Source: Klebsiella pneumoniae (lineage in GTDB: Bacteria > Pseudomonadota > Gammaproteobacteria > Steroidobacterales > Steroidobacteraceae). Taken from it: a DNA stretch of 64,000 bases. Shown here piece after piece: positions 1 to 8,309 of the stretch. Positions within the stretch are counted from its first letter, which is position 1, and every line of letters starts with the position of its first letter. The notes under the pieces were generated by a model. The model worked only from the letters and a program-made list of their open reading frames with translations, did no database searches and was not told the DNA's origin. The stretch covers positions 62,001 through 126,000 of the forward strand of contig CAMCBU010000004.1 of the NCBI GenBank assembly GCA_945873095.1, written 5' to 3'. The position numbers and the translations under genes are program-made.

Positions 1-707
1 GGATCCTTGGCGGCATCGATGCCCACCCGCAGCGTCGCAAGCAGTGGCTCTCGCGCACCGATTTGACCGGGCGACTGTCGCGGCAGCCCCTTCAAAACGA
101 TCACCATCGGAATCAGACAAATTGCCGCCACACTCCAATAGGCGGCTTGACCGGCTGCGATCGGATCCATTCCTTGACCGAGATAGATTTTCGGTAGTTG
201 CGCCGCAAGGCCCACGAGCGAAGCCACTCCGAGTCCATTGAGGAAGAAACAAATCCCGACCAACTTGCCGCGCGAGGTTTCCTGCGGATAGTCGGCGATC
301 ACGGTCGACAACATCGCAGCGATCAAAGACGCCCCGCAGGCGGTGAGGAAGATCATCGCGTACAGCGTCCAGTTGAACTCGGCGAACGGGAACAAGAAAT
401 AACCCACCGCCAAGATCGCAAACCCCATGCCGTAGATGATCCGTCGGCCGAGACGATCGGACATCGCACCGACGAGGCCCGACAGCAAGAGTGCAGGAAT
501 TTCGCTGATGACATCCATCGTGCCGCTGACCCGACCTTGGATGTCGTCGGGAATCCCGAGCATCGAATTGAACAAGTAGGGACGAAGGTTACCGACGAGC
601 GTCAGCAAGCCGATCGAGAAGAACGCCGTGCCCAACAAGGCGTAAAAGTTCGACCGCTGGATACCCGGCGCAAGATCCCAAATGCCGACTCGGATTCCGT
701 TGCTCAT
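1..707 (-). CDS. MFS transporter, N-terminal part (gene runs off the window)
   Basis: Reading the minus strand from an ATG at 705-707 gives about 235 residues with no stop before the window edge, so the C-terminal half is missing. The protein begins MSNGIRVGIWDLAPGIQRSN and continues through several hydrophobic helices. After TM2 it has the major-facilitator loop signature GAMSDRLGRRIIYGMGF, followed by helices around LTACGASLIAAML and GICFFLNGLGVASLVGL. This places it in the major facilitator superfamily of inner-membrane secondary transporters. The substrate cannot be read from the sequence. The ORF track misses it because its stop is outside the window. It is divergent from the channel gene at 917, with about 209 bp of non-coding DNA between them. 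Confidence 0.85.
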   Translation of the reverse strand, partial: MSNGIRVGIWDLAPGIQRSNFYALLGTAFFSIGLLTLVGNLRPYLFNSMLGIPDDIQGRVSGTMDVISEIPALLLSGLVGAMSDRLGRRIIYGMGFAILAVGYFLFPFAEFNWTLYAMIFLTACGASLIAAMLSTVIADYPQETSRGKLVGICFFLNGLGVASLVGLAAQLPKIYLGQGMDPIAAGQAAYWSVAAICLIPMVIVLKGLPRQSPGQIGAREPLLATLRVGIDAAKD

Positions 708-916
708 AGCTTCGATCCTACCGATGACCGCGACTCGAGGCCCACGCACACCGCACCCAACGACCGTTATCCGCGCTCTGCAACATCCTTGTGTCGCTTC
801 TGGCCCCGCAACGTCATCGCATTGACTTTATCCCCGGCTGCTCCAAACATACTTGTAGATCAATAATTGAGCATTCTGCGAAACCTAGACGGAATGCCGC
901 TTCTCCCGGAGGCCCG

Positions 917-2437
917 ATGACACTGCTGCAATCTGCCCGATCGGCCGTCTTCACCCATCTGTTCGACGTCGACGGCAACAGCGCCACGGCGCGCCAGTTC
1001 GACAAAGTCGTGACGTGGTTGATCATCGCAAATCTGGTTGCGCTGGCACTGGAACACCTCCCGACGGTGTATGTCACACACGAGGCCGCGTTCGGTACTT
1101 TTGACCGACTCTCGATCTATTTCTTCACCGCCGAATACTTGCTGCGGCTCTTTGCCGCGCCGGCGGATCCGGCCTTCAAAGGGCGGCGGTTTGCCACCTT
1201 ACGGTTCTCGGTAACCCCGTTCGCCTTGATCGATCTGCTCGTGATCGCACCCTACTGGCTACATCTGCTCGGAGTTTTGAACCTCGATCTGCGGATGCTG
1301 CGCGCGCTGCGCTTGCTGCGGCTGCTGAAATTGATGCGCGATTTCGTCCCGGCGGTGAAAGATTTTCGGCGCATGAACGAAGGCCGAACCTTCCGACAAA
1401 AGATCGACGCTTTGATGAATGAAACGCCGACGTCAGGTCGTTTGCATCACCAGCTTGATCTGATCTTCATCTTTTTCATCATCACTAGCGTCATCGCCGT
1501 ATTTTTGGAGACGATTTCATCGATCTACGAACCGCTGCGAGCGGAGTTCTATTGGTTCGATTTGATCGCGATCGCCGTCTTCACCATCGAATTCGTGTTG
1601 CGTATTTACGCAGCTCCGGAACAGTTTCACGGTAAATCAGCGATCGGATCTCGATTCGCATTCCTCAAAAAACCCACCAGCCTCATCGATCTGATCGCGA
1701 TCGCGCCGTTCTATTTACAGTTTTTGATCGCTGTCGACTTGCGCTTCGTTCGAGTTCTGCGGGTGTTGCGAGTCTTAAAGCTCACTCGATACAACTCGGC
1801 GCTCAAAACCTTCGGCATGGTGCTCAATCGGGAGAAGCGCGCTTTCGCTGCGGCTATGTTCATCACCATGCTCATCACGATTCTCTCGGGCGCCATCGTC
1901 TACGAGTTCGAGCATCTTGCTCAACCTGAGAAATTTGACACCATGCCGCGGGCGATGTACTGGGCGGTGATCACCCTAGCCAGCGTCGGTTACGGCGACA
2001 TCTCACCGATCACGCCCATCGGTCAAGCGTTCACGATGTTTCTCGCGCTCCTCGGGATCGGCATCGTGGCGCTGCCCGCGGGCATACTTGGCTCGGCGTT
2101 TTCAGATCAATTGCATCAGCAACGCGAAGAAATGCTCAAGGCGGTCGAGGATGCGTTCGCCGACGGTGTCCTGACCGAGGATGAAGCTAAACAGCTCGAG
2201 GAGGAGCGAATTCGTCTGCACTTGACGGAGGAGCAATTCGAACGCCTCAAGCAGCGCACCATGTTGAAGCACGCACACCAGATTAACGCCGCTCAGTCGA
2301 TGGTCGAGATCAGTGACAAACTAAACGATCTGCGAAAAGCGCTCGATTCGTTACCGAGCGGACTCGCGATCGAGGAAATCCGTAAGCTGCCGTTGTCCGA
2401 ACAAGAGCGGGCGGCACTGATCGTCTTGCTCAAGTAA
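917..2437 (+). CDS. Voltage-gated K+-channel-like protein with an extra N-terminal voltage sensor
   Basis: The start was moved from 791 to the ATG at 917, which has a GGAGG Shine-Dalgarno at 908-912 (506 aa). Two S1-S4-like modules occur in tandem. The first ends in an Arg-rich S4, MLRALRLLRLLKLMR, but has no pore after it; a soluble linker follows directly. The second has S4 RFVRVLRVLRVLKLTR and then a normal S5-pore-S6 with the K+ filter TLASVGYGD. The C-terminal ~110 residues are charged and helical (AFADGVLTEDEAKQLEEE) and may form a coiled coil. Typical bacterial Kv-type subunits have a single sensor-pore unit of about 250-300 aa, so this one carries an additional sensor domain. It is likely an inner-membrane K+ channel; ion and gating are inferred. 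Confidence 0.85.
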   Translation: MTLLQSARSAVFTHLFDVDGNSATARQFDKVVTWLIIANLVALALEHLPTVYVTHEAAFGTFDRLSIYFFTAEYLLRLFAAPADPAFKGRRFATLRFSVTPFALIDLLVIAPYWLHLLGVLNLDLRMLRALRLLRLLKLMRDFVPAVKDFRRMNEGRTFRQKIDALMNETPTSGRLHHQLDLIFIFFIITSVIAVFLETISSIYEPLRAEFYWFDLIAIAVFTIEFVLRIYAAPEQFHGKSAIGSRFAFLKKPTSLIDLIAIAPFYLQFLIAVDLRFVRVLRVLRVLKLTRYNSALKTFGMVLNREKRAFAAAMFITMLITILSGAIVYEFEHLAQPEKFDTMPRAMYWAVITLASVGYGDISPITPIGQAFTMFLALLGIGIVALPAGILGSAFSDQLHQQREEMLKAVEDAFADGVLTEDEAKQLEEERIRLHLTEEQFERLKQRTMLKHAHQINAAQSMVEISDKLNDLRKALDSLPSGLAIEEIRKLPLSEQERAALIVLLK

Positions 2438-2444
2438 GGGGCGC

Positions 2445-3677
2445 TCAACGATCGCTAGGGAGGCCTCGATCCGGGCTCACCCAGGTCGCAGGTTTGCCCC
2501 GTCGGCGCATCAATACGAGCGGGTACGCGACGATGGTCGTGGCGAACTGCAACAGCCAGAACGCCAGCGGGTACCAGATCGACCAGACCAGATCTCGGAT
2601 CACTCGCTCATCGTAACGTCGGTCGATGATCGCACCGGCCGTGAACTGCACGACGCAGCAAGCACCCAGAATCAGGCCGGTCGCCGCCAAAGAAAAGGGC
2701 TGGTCTGCCATCACGAGCCGCCAAACGATGGCCGCGAGGAAAGACGCCGCAAGCAAATAACACCAAGCGACGCTCGCTAGCATCTCGAGCATCAGCGGTC
2801 GCATGCCGTGCGAGCGACGACTCCACAACACATCGATATTACGGAGCATCACCTGCGCACCGCCCATGGCCCAGCGCAATCTCTGCCGCCAAAGGCCATG
2901 CAAGGTTTCAGGCGTGAGTATCCACACCAGCGCATGCGGCTCGAACGTGGCACGCCACCCCGCTCGCTGCAGCTTCCAGGTCATGTCGATATCTTCGGTC
3001 AGTGCGTCTAGCGTCCAGTAGTCCACTTGTCGCACCGCCGCTTTTCGAAAGGCGGCTATCACGCCCGAAACCGTGAACAAGCGCTTGAGAATGAGTTGCG
3101 CCCGCTTGATGATGCCAATCATCGCGGAGAACTCGCCGACTTGCATGCGGCCAAGCAGCGTCGAGCGATTGGCAATGCGCGGATTGCCCGTCAGCGCACC
3201 GAGTTGATCGTCGCCAGCGAATGCGGCGGCGATCCATGTCGGCGCAAACGGATCGATACACGCGTCCCCATCGATACAAACGAGAATTTCGTGGCTCGCT
3301 TCGAGCGCGCCTGCCTTCAGCGCCGCTGCCTTGCCTTGGTTGAAGGGCTGACGAACCACCTTCAAACGCCAAGCACTCTCAGCCAACGAATCCAAAATCA
3401 CCGCCGTTCCGTCCGTGCTGCCATCATCGACGGCAATGACTTCAAAGTCGGGGTGACGAACGGCGAGCGCATGCTTGATCGTTTCGACGACATGCGCCGC
3501 TTCGTTGAAGCACGGAATGATGATCGACACCGGCGGCAAGTGGGTGGCATCCGGTGGGGCATCGTGCCTCGGCGTGTGCCGCTCGTACCGGAACCACGTG
3601 TAGAGCGCGCCCGTCGTCCACAGCAGTGACATGACGAGCGGAAAAAAGAACAGGTAGTCGCCGATCAGTGCATCCAT
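2445..3677 (-). CDS. pgaC: Poly-beta-1,6-N-acetylglucosamine synthase (GT2)
   Basis: This 410 aa protein is a processive family-2 glycosyltransferase that polymerises UDP-GlcNAc into PNAG/PGA at the inner membrane. It has an N-terminal TM segment (YLFFFPLVMSLLWTTG), the GT-A nucleotide-binding region with AVDDGSTDG, a second acidic motif IDGDACIDP, the catalytic TEDIDMTWKLQ and the processivity motif QRLRWAMGG. C-terminal TM helices follow. It starts 3 nt after the pgaB stop, so the two are co-transcribed and probably translationally coupled. No outer-membrane porin (pgaA) or PgaD accessory gene lies next to it. Its stop is 7 bp from the stop of the convergent channel gene. Confidence 0.9.
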   Translation of the reverse strand: MDALIGDYLFFFPLVMSLLWTTGALYTWFRYERHTPRHDAPPDATHLPPVSIIIPCFNEAAHVVETIKHALAVRHPDFEVIAVDDGSTDGTAVILDSLAESAWRLKVVRQPFNQGKAAALKAGALEASHEILVCIDGDACIDPFAPTWIAAAFAGDDQLGALTGNPRIANRSTLLGRMQVGEFSAMIGIIKRAQLILKRLFTVSGVIAAFRKAAVRQVDYWTLDALTEDIDMTWKLQRAGWRATFEPHALVWILTPETLHGLWRQRLRWAMGGAQVMLRNIDVLWSRRSHGMRPLMLEMLASVAWCYLLAASFLAAIVWRLVMADQPFSLAATGLILGACCVVQFTAGAIIDRRYDERVIRDLVWSIWYPLAFWLLQFATTIVAYPLVLMRRRGKPATWVSPDRGLPSDR

Positions 3678-3680
3678 GAG

Positions 3681-5657
3681 TTAGTTCATGGGAGGGTCGT
3701 TCGGCTGTCGCGAAAAGATCTGTCGCATCTTGGCGGGCTCGGGATGCGAGTCGAACAGCATGTCGGGGTAGTACGCGATATGAATCACGCCCGCGTCATA
3801 GAGCAGGCCGATCGTCGCAACGATATCGTCGGTCGGAATCGCCCGCTGATCGTGACGCCAATCGACGGTCTGCAGTTCGAAGACGATCCGATTGCGTGCC
3901 TGCGGAAAGCGCTCGATCCCTGCCAGAATTTGACGCTGGAACGCGATCGGGTCGGGCGCTTGCTCCATGTAGGGCATCGCCATGATTGCGGTGAAGTCGT
4001 AATGTGCGAGCGAGTTCTCGAGTGCTTGCGCATACCACACTTCCGCTCGCGGATTGATCGCGACCTGCGCATACAGATTCCGCGCGGTGATCAAAGTAGG
4101 TTTGTAACGGCGAACCGCCGCGGAAATCTCGGTCGCAAACTGATCCAGTGCATTGATCTTCAAAATAGTCCAACGGCCGAGGGCGTCGTCGTTCGCACGA
4201 ATGTCGGCAATCGAGGCCGGCAAGCCCCAGGAGCGATACGTCGCGAGCGCATCGGGATGGGCATCCTCGAAATCCGACAGCGTGATGTCATCATGGTAGA
4301 TCACGCCCTCGAACGAAGTCGTCCGGGCGAGATCGTCGAAAATCTCGGTGATGACCTTGCGTGCGGGTTTCGAAAACGGCGAGAGACGCCGGTAACCCAT
4401 GTTGAGCGCGTTGGAGGACTTACCCGGCAGCGTGATGACTTTGTCACCCGCAACCGGATGGTCTGCCGGCAACTCCCAAGCCAACAACGGCATCCACGCG
4501 TAAACGCGTCGGGCCGGAGTGCGCGTGCGGATTTCCCATGCGACATAACTGAACAAGTCCGCTCTGACCGGCACGTGTCGATTCGGAAAATACACGGCAT
4601 CAGCAGAGCCGTTGGCATCGGGGTCGGCGAAGGCCTGTAGATAGACGGCGTTGACCCCGAGCCAAGTCAATCGATCAACCAAGTGATTGATGTTGCGGCG
4701 CTGCTGTTCTGGATCCGGATCGTAGATGTAATCGAGATCGATATGCGCGATCTTCTGCGGGCGATCGTTTTCCGTAAAACCGTGACTGCGGATGTTGATC
4801 GCATAGCGCAGATCGCCGATGTTCATCTTTGATTCGATCAGAATACGTCGTAGGCGTGACAGCGGTACGCCCGCGTGATTGTCGCCATCGTCCAACGTCA
4901 GTCCGATCGTCATGCCGTACTTGGCTGCAGCAGACTCGACCATCTCGTTGTACTTGCCGTAAGGCCACGTCACGATCCGCGGCGCCGTGCCGATACGCTT
5001 GCGGATGAGATCCCGACTCGAGCGCAGGTCTGCCTCGACGCGCTTGAGATATTGGGTTTCGGCTTCGTAACCACGCACCGGGTCGAATCGACGCGCCGTT
5101 GCTGCCGGCTGGGCGCTGCCCTGGGGGTTCGCTTTCAAACCGTAGTGCAGATCGTGGGTGTGGCTCGCAATCTCGACAAGCCCGGTGGATTGCATCTCGC
5201 GCAGCGCGTCCCACGACAAAAATCGCTCGCGCGGTACCGGCTTACCATCGTAGTCAACCTGCCCGGTGCTCTCCTGCCAGCTCGTCACGACCGAGATGAC
5301 TGACGGGATCTTCAGCATCTTCAGCAAAGGCCAGGCGTGCTGATAAACCGAGGTGTAAGCATCATCAAAGGTCAGCAGTACCGCCTTGGGCGGTAGCGGC
5401 GCGCCACCGCTTCTCGCGCTCAACACCTGATCGACGGAGACGAACACGAAACCGTTGTTGCGCAACCAATCGACATGGCGCACGAACATCGTCGGACTGA
5501 CCGCATAGCCCGGAATCAGCGACCGAGTGGGCTCCTCGATCTCGTGGTAACTGATCACCGTCAATCGATCGAAATGGGTGGCGTGGCTGACCAACGGGGC
5601 CAACGCCAACCACACCCATGACAACCAGACGCGCGAGATGCGATGCACGGCGCGCAT
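3681..5657 (-). CDS. pgaB: Poly-beta-1,6-N-acetylglucosamine N-deacetylase
   Basis: This 658 aa protein matches the usual two-domain PgaB length. After a signal-peptide-like start (VWLSWVWLALAPLVSHA) comes a NodB-type polysaccharide deacetylase domain with VLLTFDDAYTS (metal-site Asp pair) and the His motif ASHTHDLHYG. The C-terminal half is the glycoside-hydrolase-like PgaB domain, beginning around AHIDLDYIYDPDPEQQ and containing IYHDDITLSDFED. PgaB partly deacetylates PNAG in the periplasm for export. No lipobox cysteine is evident (the N-terminus ends VSHATHFD), so it may be soluble rather than a lipoprotein. It lies between alx and pgaC on the minus strand with short gaps (24 and 3 nt). 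Confidence 0.9.
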   Translation of the reverse strand: MRAVHRISRVWLSWVWLALAPLVSHATHFDRLTVISYHEIEEPTRSLIPGYAVSPTMFVRHVDWLRNNGFVFVSVDQVLSARSGGAPLPPKAVLLTFDDAYTSVYQHAWPLLKMLKIPSVISVVTSWQESTGQVDYDGKPVPRERFLSWDALREMQSTGLVEIASHTHDLHYGLKANPQGSAQPAATARRFDPVRGYEAETQYLKRVEADLRSSRDLIRKRIGTAPRIVTWPYGKYNEMVESAAAKYGMTIGLTLDDGDNHAGVPLSRLRRILIESKMNIGDLRYAINIRSHGFTENDRPQKIAHIDLDYIYDPDPEQQRRNINHLVDRLTWLGVNAVYLQAFADPDANGSADAVYFPNRHVPVRADLFSYVAWEIRTRTPARRVYAWMPLLAWELPADHPVAGDKVITLPGKSSNALNMGYRRLSPFSKPARKVITEIFDDLARTTSFEGVIYHDDITLSDFEDAHPDALATYRSWGLPASIADIRANDDALGRWTILKINALDQFATEISAAVRRYKPTLITARNLYAQVAINPRAEVWYAQALENSLAHYDFTAIMAMPYMEQAPDPIAFQRQILAGIERFPQARNRIVFELQTVDWRHDQRAIPTDDIVATIGLLYDAGVIHIAYYPDMLFDSHPEPAKMRQIFSRQPNDPPMN

Positions 5658-5681
5658 TCTAGAGGATATCGAGGGCGGCTA

Positions 5682-6701
5682 TCAGTTGTCCGTCGAGTCC
5701 GGACCGCGCGCCCGGTTCCAGGCGATGGAAACCAGGATCGACACGGCGAGGATGGCGCCGATGATGGCGAGCGACCAAGTGATCGGAAACTTGCCGCCAA
5801 AGGCATGATTCAACCAGACCATCTTCAGACCGACGAAAACCAAGATCACCCCGAGCCCGTATTTCAAGAAAAGGAACGCCTTGACCATGCTTTGCAGCAC
5901 GAAAAAGAGCGACCGCAACCCGATGATGGCAAAGATGTTGGAGGTGAAGACGATGAAGGGCTCGTTGGTGAGTGCGAATATCGCCGGTACCGAATCGATC
6001 GCGAAGATGATGTCGCTGAACTCGATGAAGGCGAGCGCCACGAAGAGCGGGGTCACCCAAGTCTTTCCGTCGATCTCAACCCAAAACTTGTCGCCGTGGA
6101 AGGCGGGCGTGACCGGGAACAGCTTCTTGACGCCGAGGATGATGGGGTTACGCGACGGATCGAGCGGCTTTTCCGGCAGAAACAGAATCTTGAAACCGGT
6201 GAGAATCAAAAACACACCGAAGATCACTACGATCCACTCGTACTGCATCAGGATCGAGCCGAGCGAGATGAACAAGGCGCGGAAGAGGATCGCGCCCATG
6301 ATCCCGTAGAACAGGACCTTTTGCTGGTACTGCACGGGCACCGCGAAGTACGAGAACACGGCGACGAAGACGAACACGTTGTCGATCGCCAGCGCGTATT
6401 CGACCACATAGCCTGCGAGGAACTCCAAAGAGGTATCCCGCGCGAGCTGAGCATGGTCCATACCGGCAAGCACGGGGCGAGTCGGCAAGTCGTAAAGCAA
6501 GAACTGATAGAGGCCGTAGTTGAAGGCCAACGCCAACGCGATGAAGATGACGCTACGAATCGCAGCGGACTTCAGACTCGGGATCGTACCCGGCTTACTG
6601 AACACCCCAAGGTCAAAGGCCAGAACGGCCAAGAGCGCGAGGATGAACCCGACGTAGGCCCACCAATAATCGGCAAAAGGGATCAGCAGCAAGTCTTCCA
6701 T
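5682..6701 (-). CDS. Alx-type TerC family membrane protein
   Basis: This 339 aa integral membrane protein has about nine hydrophobic helices. It carries the TerC/Alx acidic membrane motifs EYALAIDNVFVF and FSDIIFAIDSVPAIFALTNEPFIVF, and the overall layout of the E. coli Alx (YgjT) branch (about 320 aa). Members of this branch are linked to Mn2+ export and pH response. E. coli alx follows a yybP-ykoY Mn riboswitch. Here only 48 bp separate the start from the upstream lipoprotein stop, so there is no room for that riboswitch, and the gene is more likely read from the promoter upstream of the 56 aa gene. A second, unrelated-looking TerC protein is encoded at 33,627. Confidence 0.88.
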   Translation of the reverse strand: MEDLLLIPFADYWWAYVGFILALLAVLAFDLGVFSKPGTIPSLKSAAIRSVIFIALALAFNYGLYQFLLYDLPTRPVLAGMDHAQLARDTSLEFLAGYVVEYALAIDNVFVFVAVFSYFAVPVQYQQKVLFYGIMGAILFRALFISLGSILMQYEWIVVIFGVFLILTGFKILFLPEKPLDPSRNPIILGVKKLFPVTPAFHGDKFWVEIDGKTWVTPLFVALAFIEFSDIIFAIDSVPAIFALTNEPFIVFTSNIFAIIGLRSLFFVLQSMVKAFLFLKYGLGVILVFVGLKMVWLNHAFGGKFPITWSLAIIGAILAVSILVSIAWNRARGPDSTDN

Positions 6702-6749
6702 GACCGGCCTATCGAGCGAACTTGAGATCGCAACAGTTTACTGGTTCGA

Positions 6750-7190
6750 CTACGGTCTGACCAGAACGACGCGGGGGCCATCCGGCCCGGGCTGCGCCAG
6801 ATAGGGCACCGTCGCCTCGATCGGGGCGACACCCGGAGTACCAAGGTTGATGCGAACCTCGGCTTGGCACGACAGGGCGTCGGTCGTCGAATCCTTGAAG
6901 CGATCCGTCACCGAGCTGAAGGTGACTTCGACATGGTCTTCGTAGAACTCGCGACACGCGTCTCGACAAGCCTGCCCGGGCTTACCACTCGAAACGTCGC
7001 ACGCCGACTCGACCGACGGGGATTCCGGCCAGCGTCCACCGAGACATTGCGACGAAAACTCCGCTACCGCACGTTCCTTCAGAATGTCGGCGACGCGAGC
7101 GCTGACCGACGAATCGGCGCAACTCAAGCGGGGCTCCGAACAGCCGGCCGACAAAACGGCCATCAGCGCGATCAACACGACGAGCTTCAT
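6750..7190 (-). CDS. Predicted lipoprotein
   Basis: The start was moved to the ATG at 7188-7190, which gives 146 aa with a clear lipoprotein signal: MKLVVLIALMAVLSAGCSEP, lipobox LSAGC. The mature part is Cys-rich (about six cysteines) with DILKERAVAEFSSQ and DHVEVTFSSVTDRFKDS. No family is recognised. Its ATG overlaps the stop of the 56 aa upstream gene (ATGA), so translation is probably coupled, and alx lies 48 nt downstream. Location at the inner or outer membrane cannot be decided. The longer ORF-track start at 7298 would put the signal peptide internally and is rejected. Confidence 0.75.
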   Translation of the reverse strand: MKLVVLIALMAVLSAGCSEPRLSCADSSVSARVADILKERAVAEFSSQCLGGRWPESPSVESACDVSSGKPGQACRDACREFYEDHVEVTFSSVTDRFKDSTTDALSCQAEVRINLGTPGVAPIEATVPYLAQPGPDGPRVVLVRP

Positions 7191-7357
7191 GCCATGCACC
7201 ATAAACCGACGCACCATCCGGTGGACCACTGGATCGCCAGATCGACGAGTGCGCCGAGCAGCATCACGGGTACTCCCAGATAAAGGAACAAGTACCATAG
7301 TCCCCAGGCGGTGATCCGCGGCTTGCCGACGTCGATCCCCTTTACCGGCTTGGACAT
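7187..7357 (-). CDS. Small membrane protein (56 aa), absent from the ORF track
   Basis: An ATG at 7355-7357 opens a 56-codon frame (MSKPVKGIDVGKPRITAWGL...). A hydrophobic, Trp-rich stretch, WYLFLYLGVPVMLLGALVDL, forms one TM helix, and a second short hydrophobic tail, CVGLWCMA, ends it. A Shine-Dalgarno-like AAGGTAG sits about 8 nt upstream. Its TGA overlaps the ATG of the lipoprotein gene (ATGA), which supports real translation. The start codon shares the palindrome CATG with the divergent gene on the plus strand. No family is recognised. It is probably the first gene of the minus-strand run that ends at pgaC. Confidence 0.65.
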   Translation of the reverse strand: MSKPVKGIDVGKPRITAWGLWYLFLYLGVPVMLLGALVDLAIQWSTGWCVGLWCMA

Positions 7358-8309
7358 GGCACTACCTTACAACATCAACGTCGTCATCGACGAGCCCGAC
7401 CAAGATCGATGGAACGAATTCCACCACGCAGGTCACGGCGCTTGGGAACAGGCTTGGGCGTACGGGGAAGCGATGCGCTCGCTCGGGTCCGTCGTTCGTC
7501 GAGTGCGTGTGACGAGTGACGATGAAACCGTCGCGATCGCGCAGATTCTGGAGCGCGGACTGTTCGGCTATCTTGGCTTCGCGTCCTGTTCTCGTGGGCC
7601 GATCTGGGGCGTCCGCGCGCGAGGCGATGTCGCGCTGCGAAAAGATGCTCTGGGCGCTATTCGCCAAGCGTTGCGCAATCGCCTGCTGCACGTCACGGCC
7701 TTCACGCCCGAATTCGACGATCGCGCCAGTCGCGCAGGCGAAGAATACGTCGGCTTCCGCCAGATCATGACCGGCCTCTCCACCGTGGTGTTGGACCTCA
7801 CACGCCCACTTACCGAGATCCGTGCTGCGATGGAGACTCGTTGGCGCAATCGCTTGAGTTACGCCGAGCGTCACTGGCGCGGCGATCTCAATGTGGGTAG
7901 CAGCCTATCGGGCTTGCGTACGTTGCTCCGACTGGAGGAGCAGCAGCGCCGCGCCCGTAAATTCAACGGTCTGCCGGTCGCCTTGGTCGAGCGCTATGTC
8001 GAGGCCTCCGGCGCAACTCGCCCCTCGTTCATCATAGCCAGAGCCAATCAAAGAAATGAGCTGCAGGCAGCGATGCTCTTCGTACTGCATGCCGATCGCG
8101 CCACTTATCACATCGGGTGGGCCAACGACGCTGCACGAAAAGTCAATTTGCACAATTTGCTGCTGTGGCGCTCGCTGCCCGCACTGTGCGAGCGCGGCGT
8201 CATCGAGCTCGACCTCGGCGTCATCAACACGCGTAGCCTGCCTGGCATCTCCCGATTCAAACTCGGTGCCGGTGGCCGAGCGATCACTTTGCCCGGCACT
8301 TATCTTTGA
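7356..8309 (+). CDS. FemAB/GNAT-fold acyltransferase-like protein
   Basis: The start is placed at the ATG 7356 (317 aa; M16 of the ORF-track entry). An alternative start at 7311 would lie inside the opposite small gene. The protein resembles the FemAB/peptidoglycan-bridge acetyltransferase family of tandem GNAT folds. The supporting region is ETRWRNRLSYAERHWRGDLN followed by LLRLEEQQRRARKFNGLP and LQAAMLFVLHADRATYHIGW, then VIELDLGVINTRSLPGISRFKLG, typical of the second GNAT fold. The substrate is unknown; proteins of this type also act in exopolysaccharide clusters. Its 3' end overlaps the convergent gene at 8300 by 10 bp. Confidence 0.7.
   Translation: MALPYNINVVIDEPDQDRWNEFHHAGHGAWEQAWAYGEAMRSLGSVVRRVRVTSDDETVAIAQILERGLFGYLGFASCSRGPIWGVRARGDVALRKDALGAIRQALRNRLLHVTAFTPEFDDRASRAGEEYVGFRQIMTGLSTVVLDLTRPLTEIRAAMETRWRNRLSYAERHWRGDLNVGSSLSGLRTLLRLEEQQRRARKFNGLPVALVERYVEASGATRPSFIIARANQRNELQAAMLFVLHADRATYHIGWANDAARKVNLHNLLLWRSLPALCERGVIELDLGVINTRSLPGISRFKLGAGGRAITLPGTYL

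Noticed and set aside
5643-6725. 360 aa plus-strand ORF antisense to the Alx/TerC gene
   Set aside because: Charged, low-complexity translation (many D, E, R, Q, H) typical of an antisense frame in GC-rich DNA. The minus-strand protein is clearly real.
5682-6749. yybP-ykoY Mn riboswitch upstream of the Alx-type gene
   Set aside because: Only 48 bp separate it from the upstream gene, too short for the aptamer.
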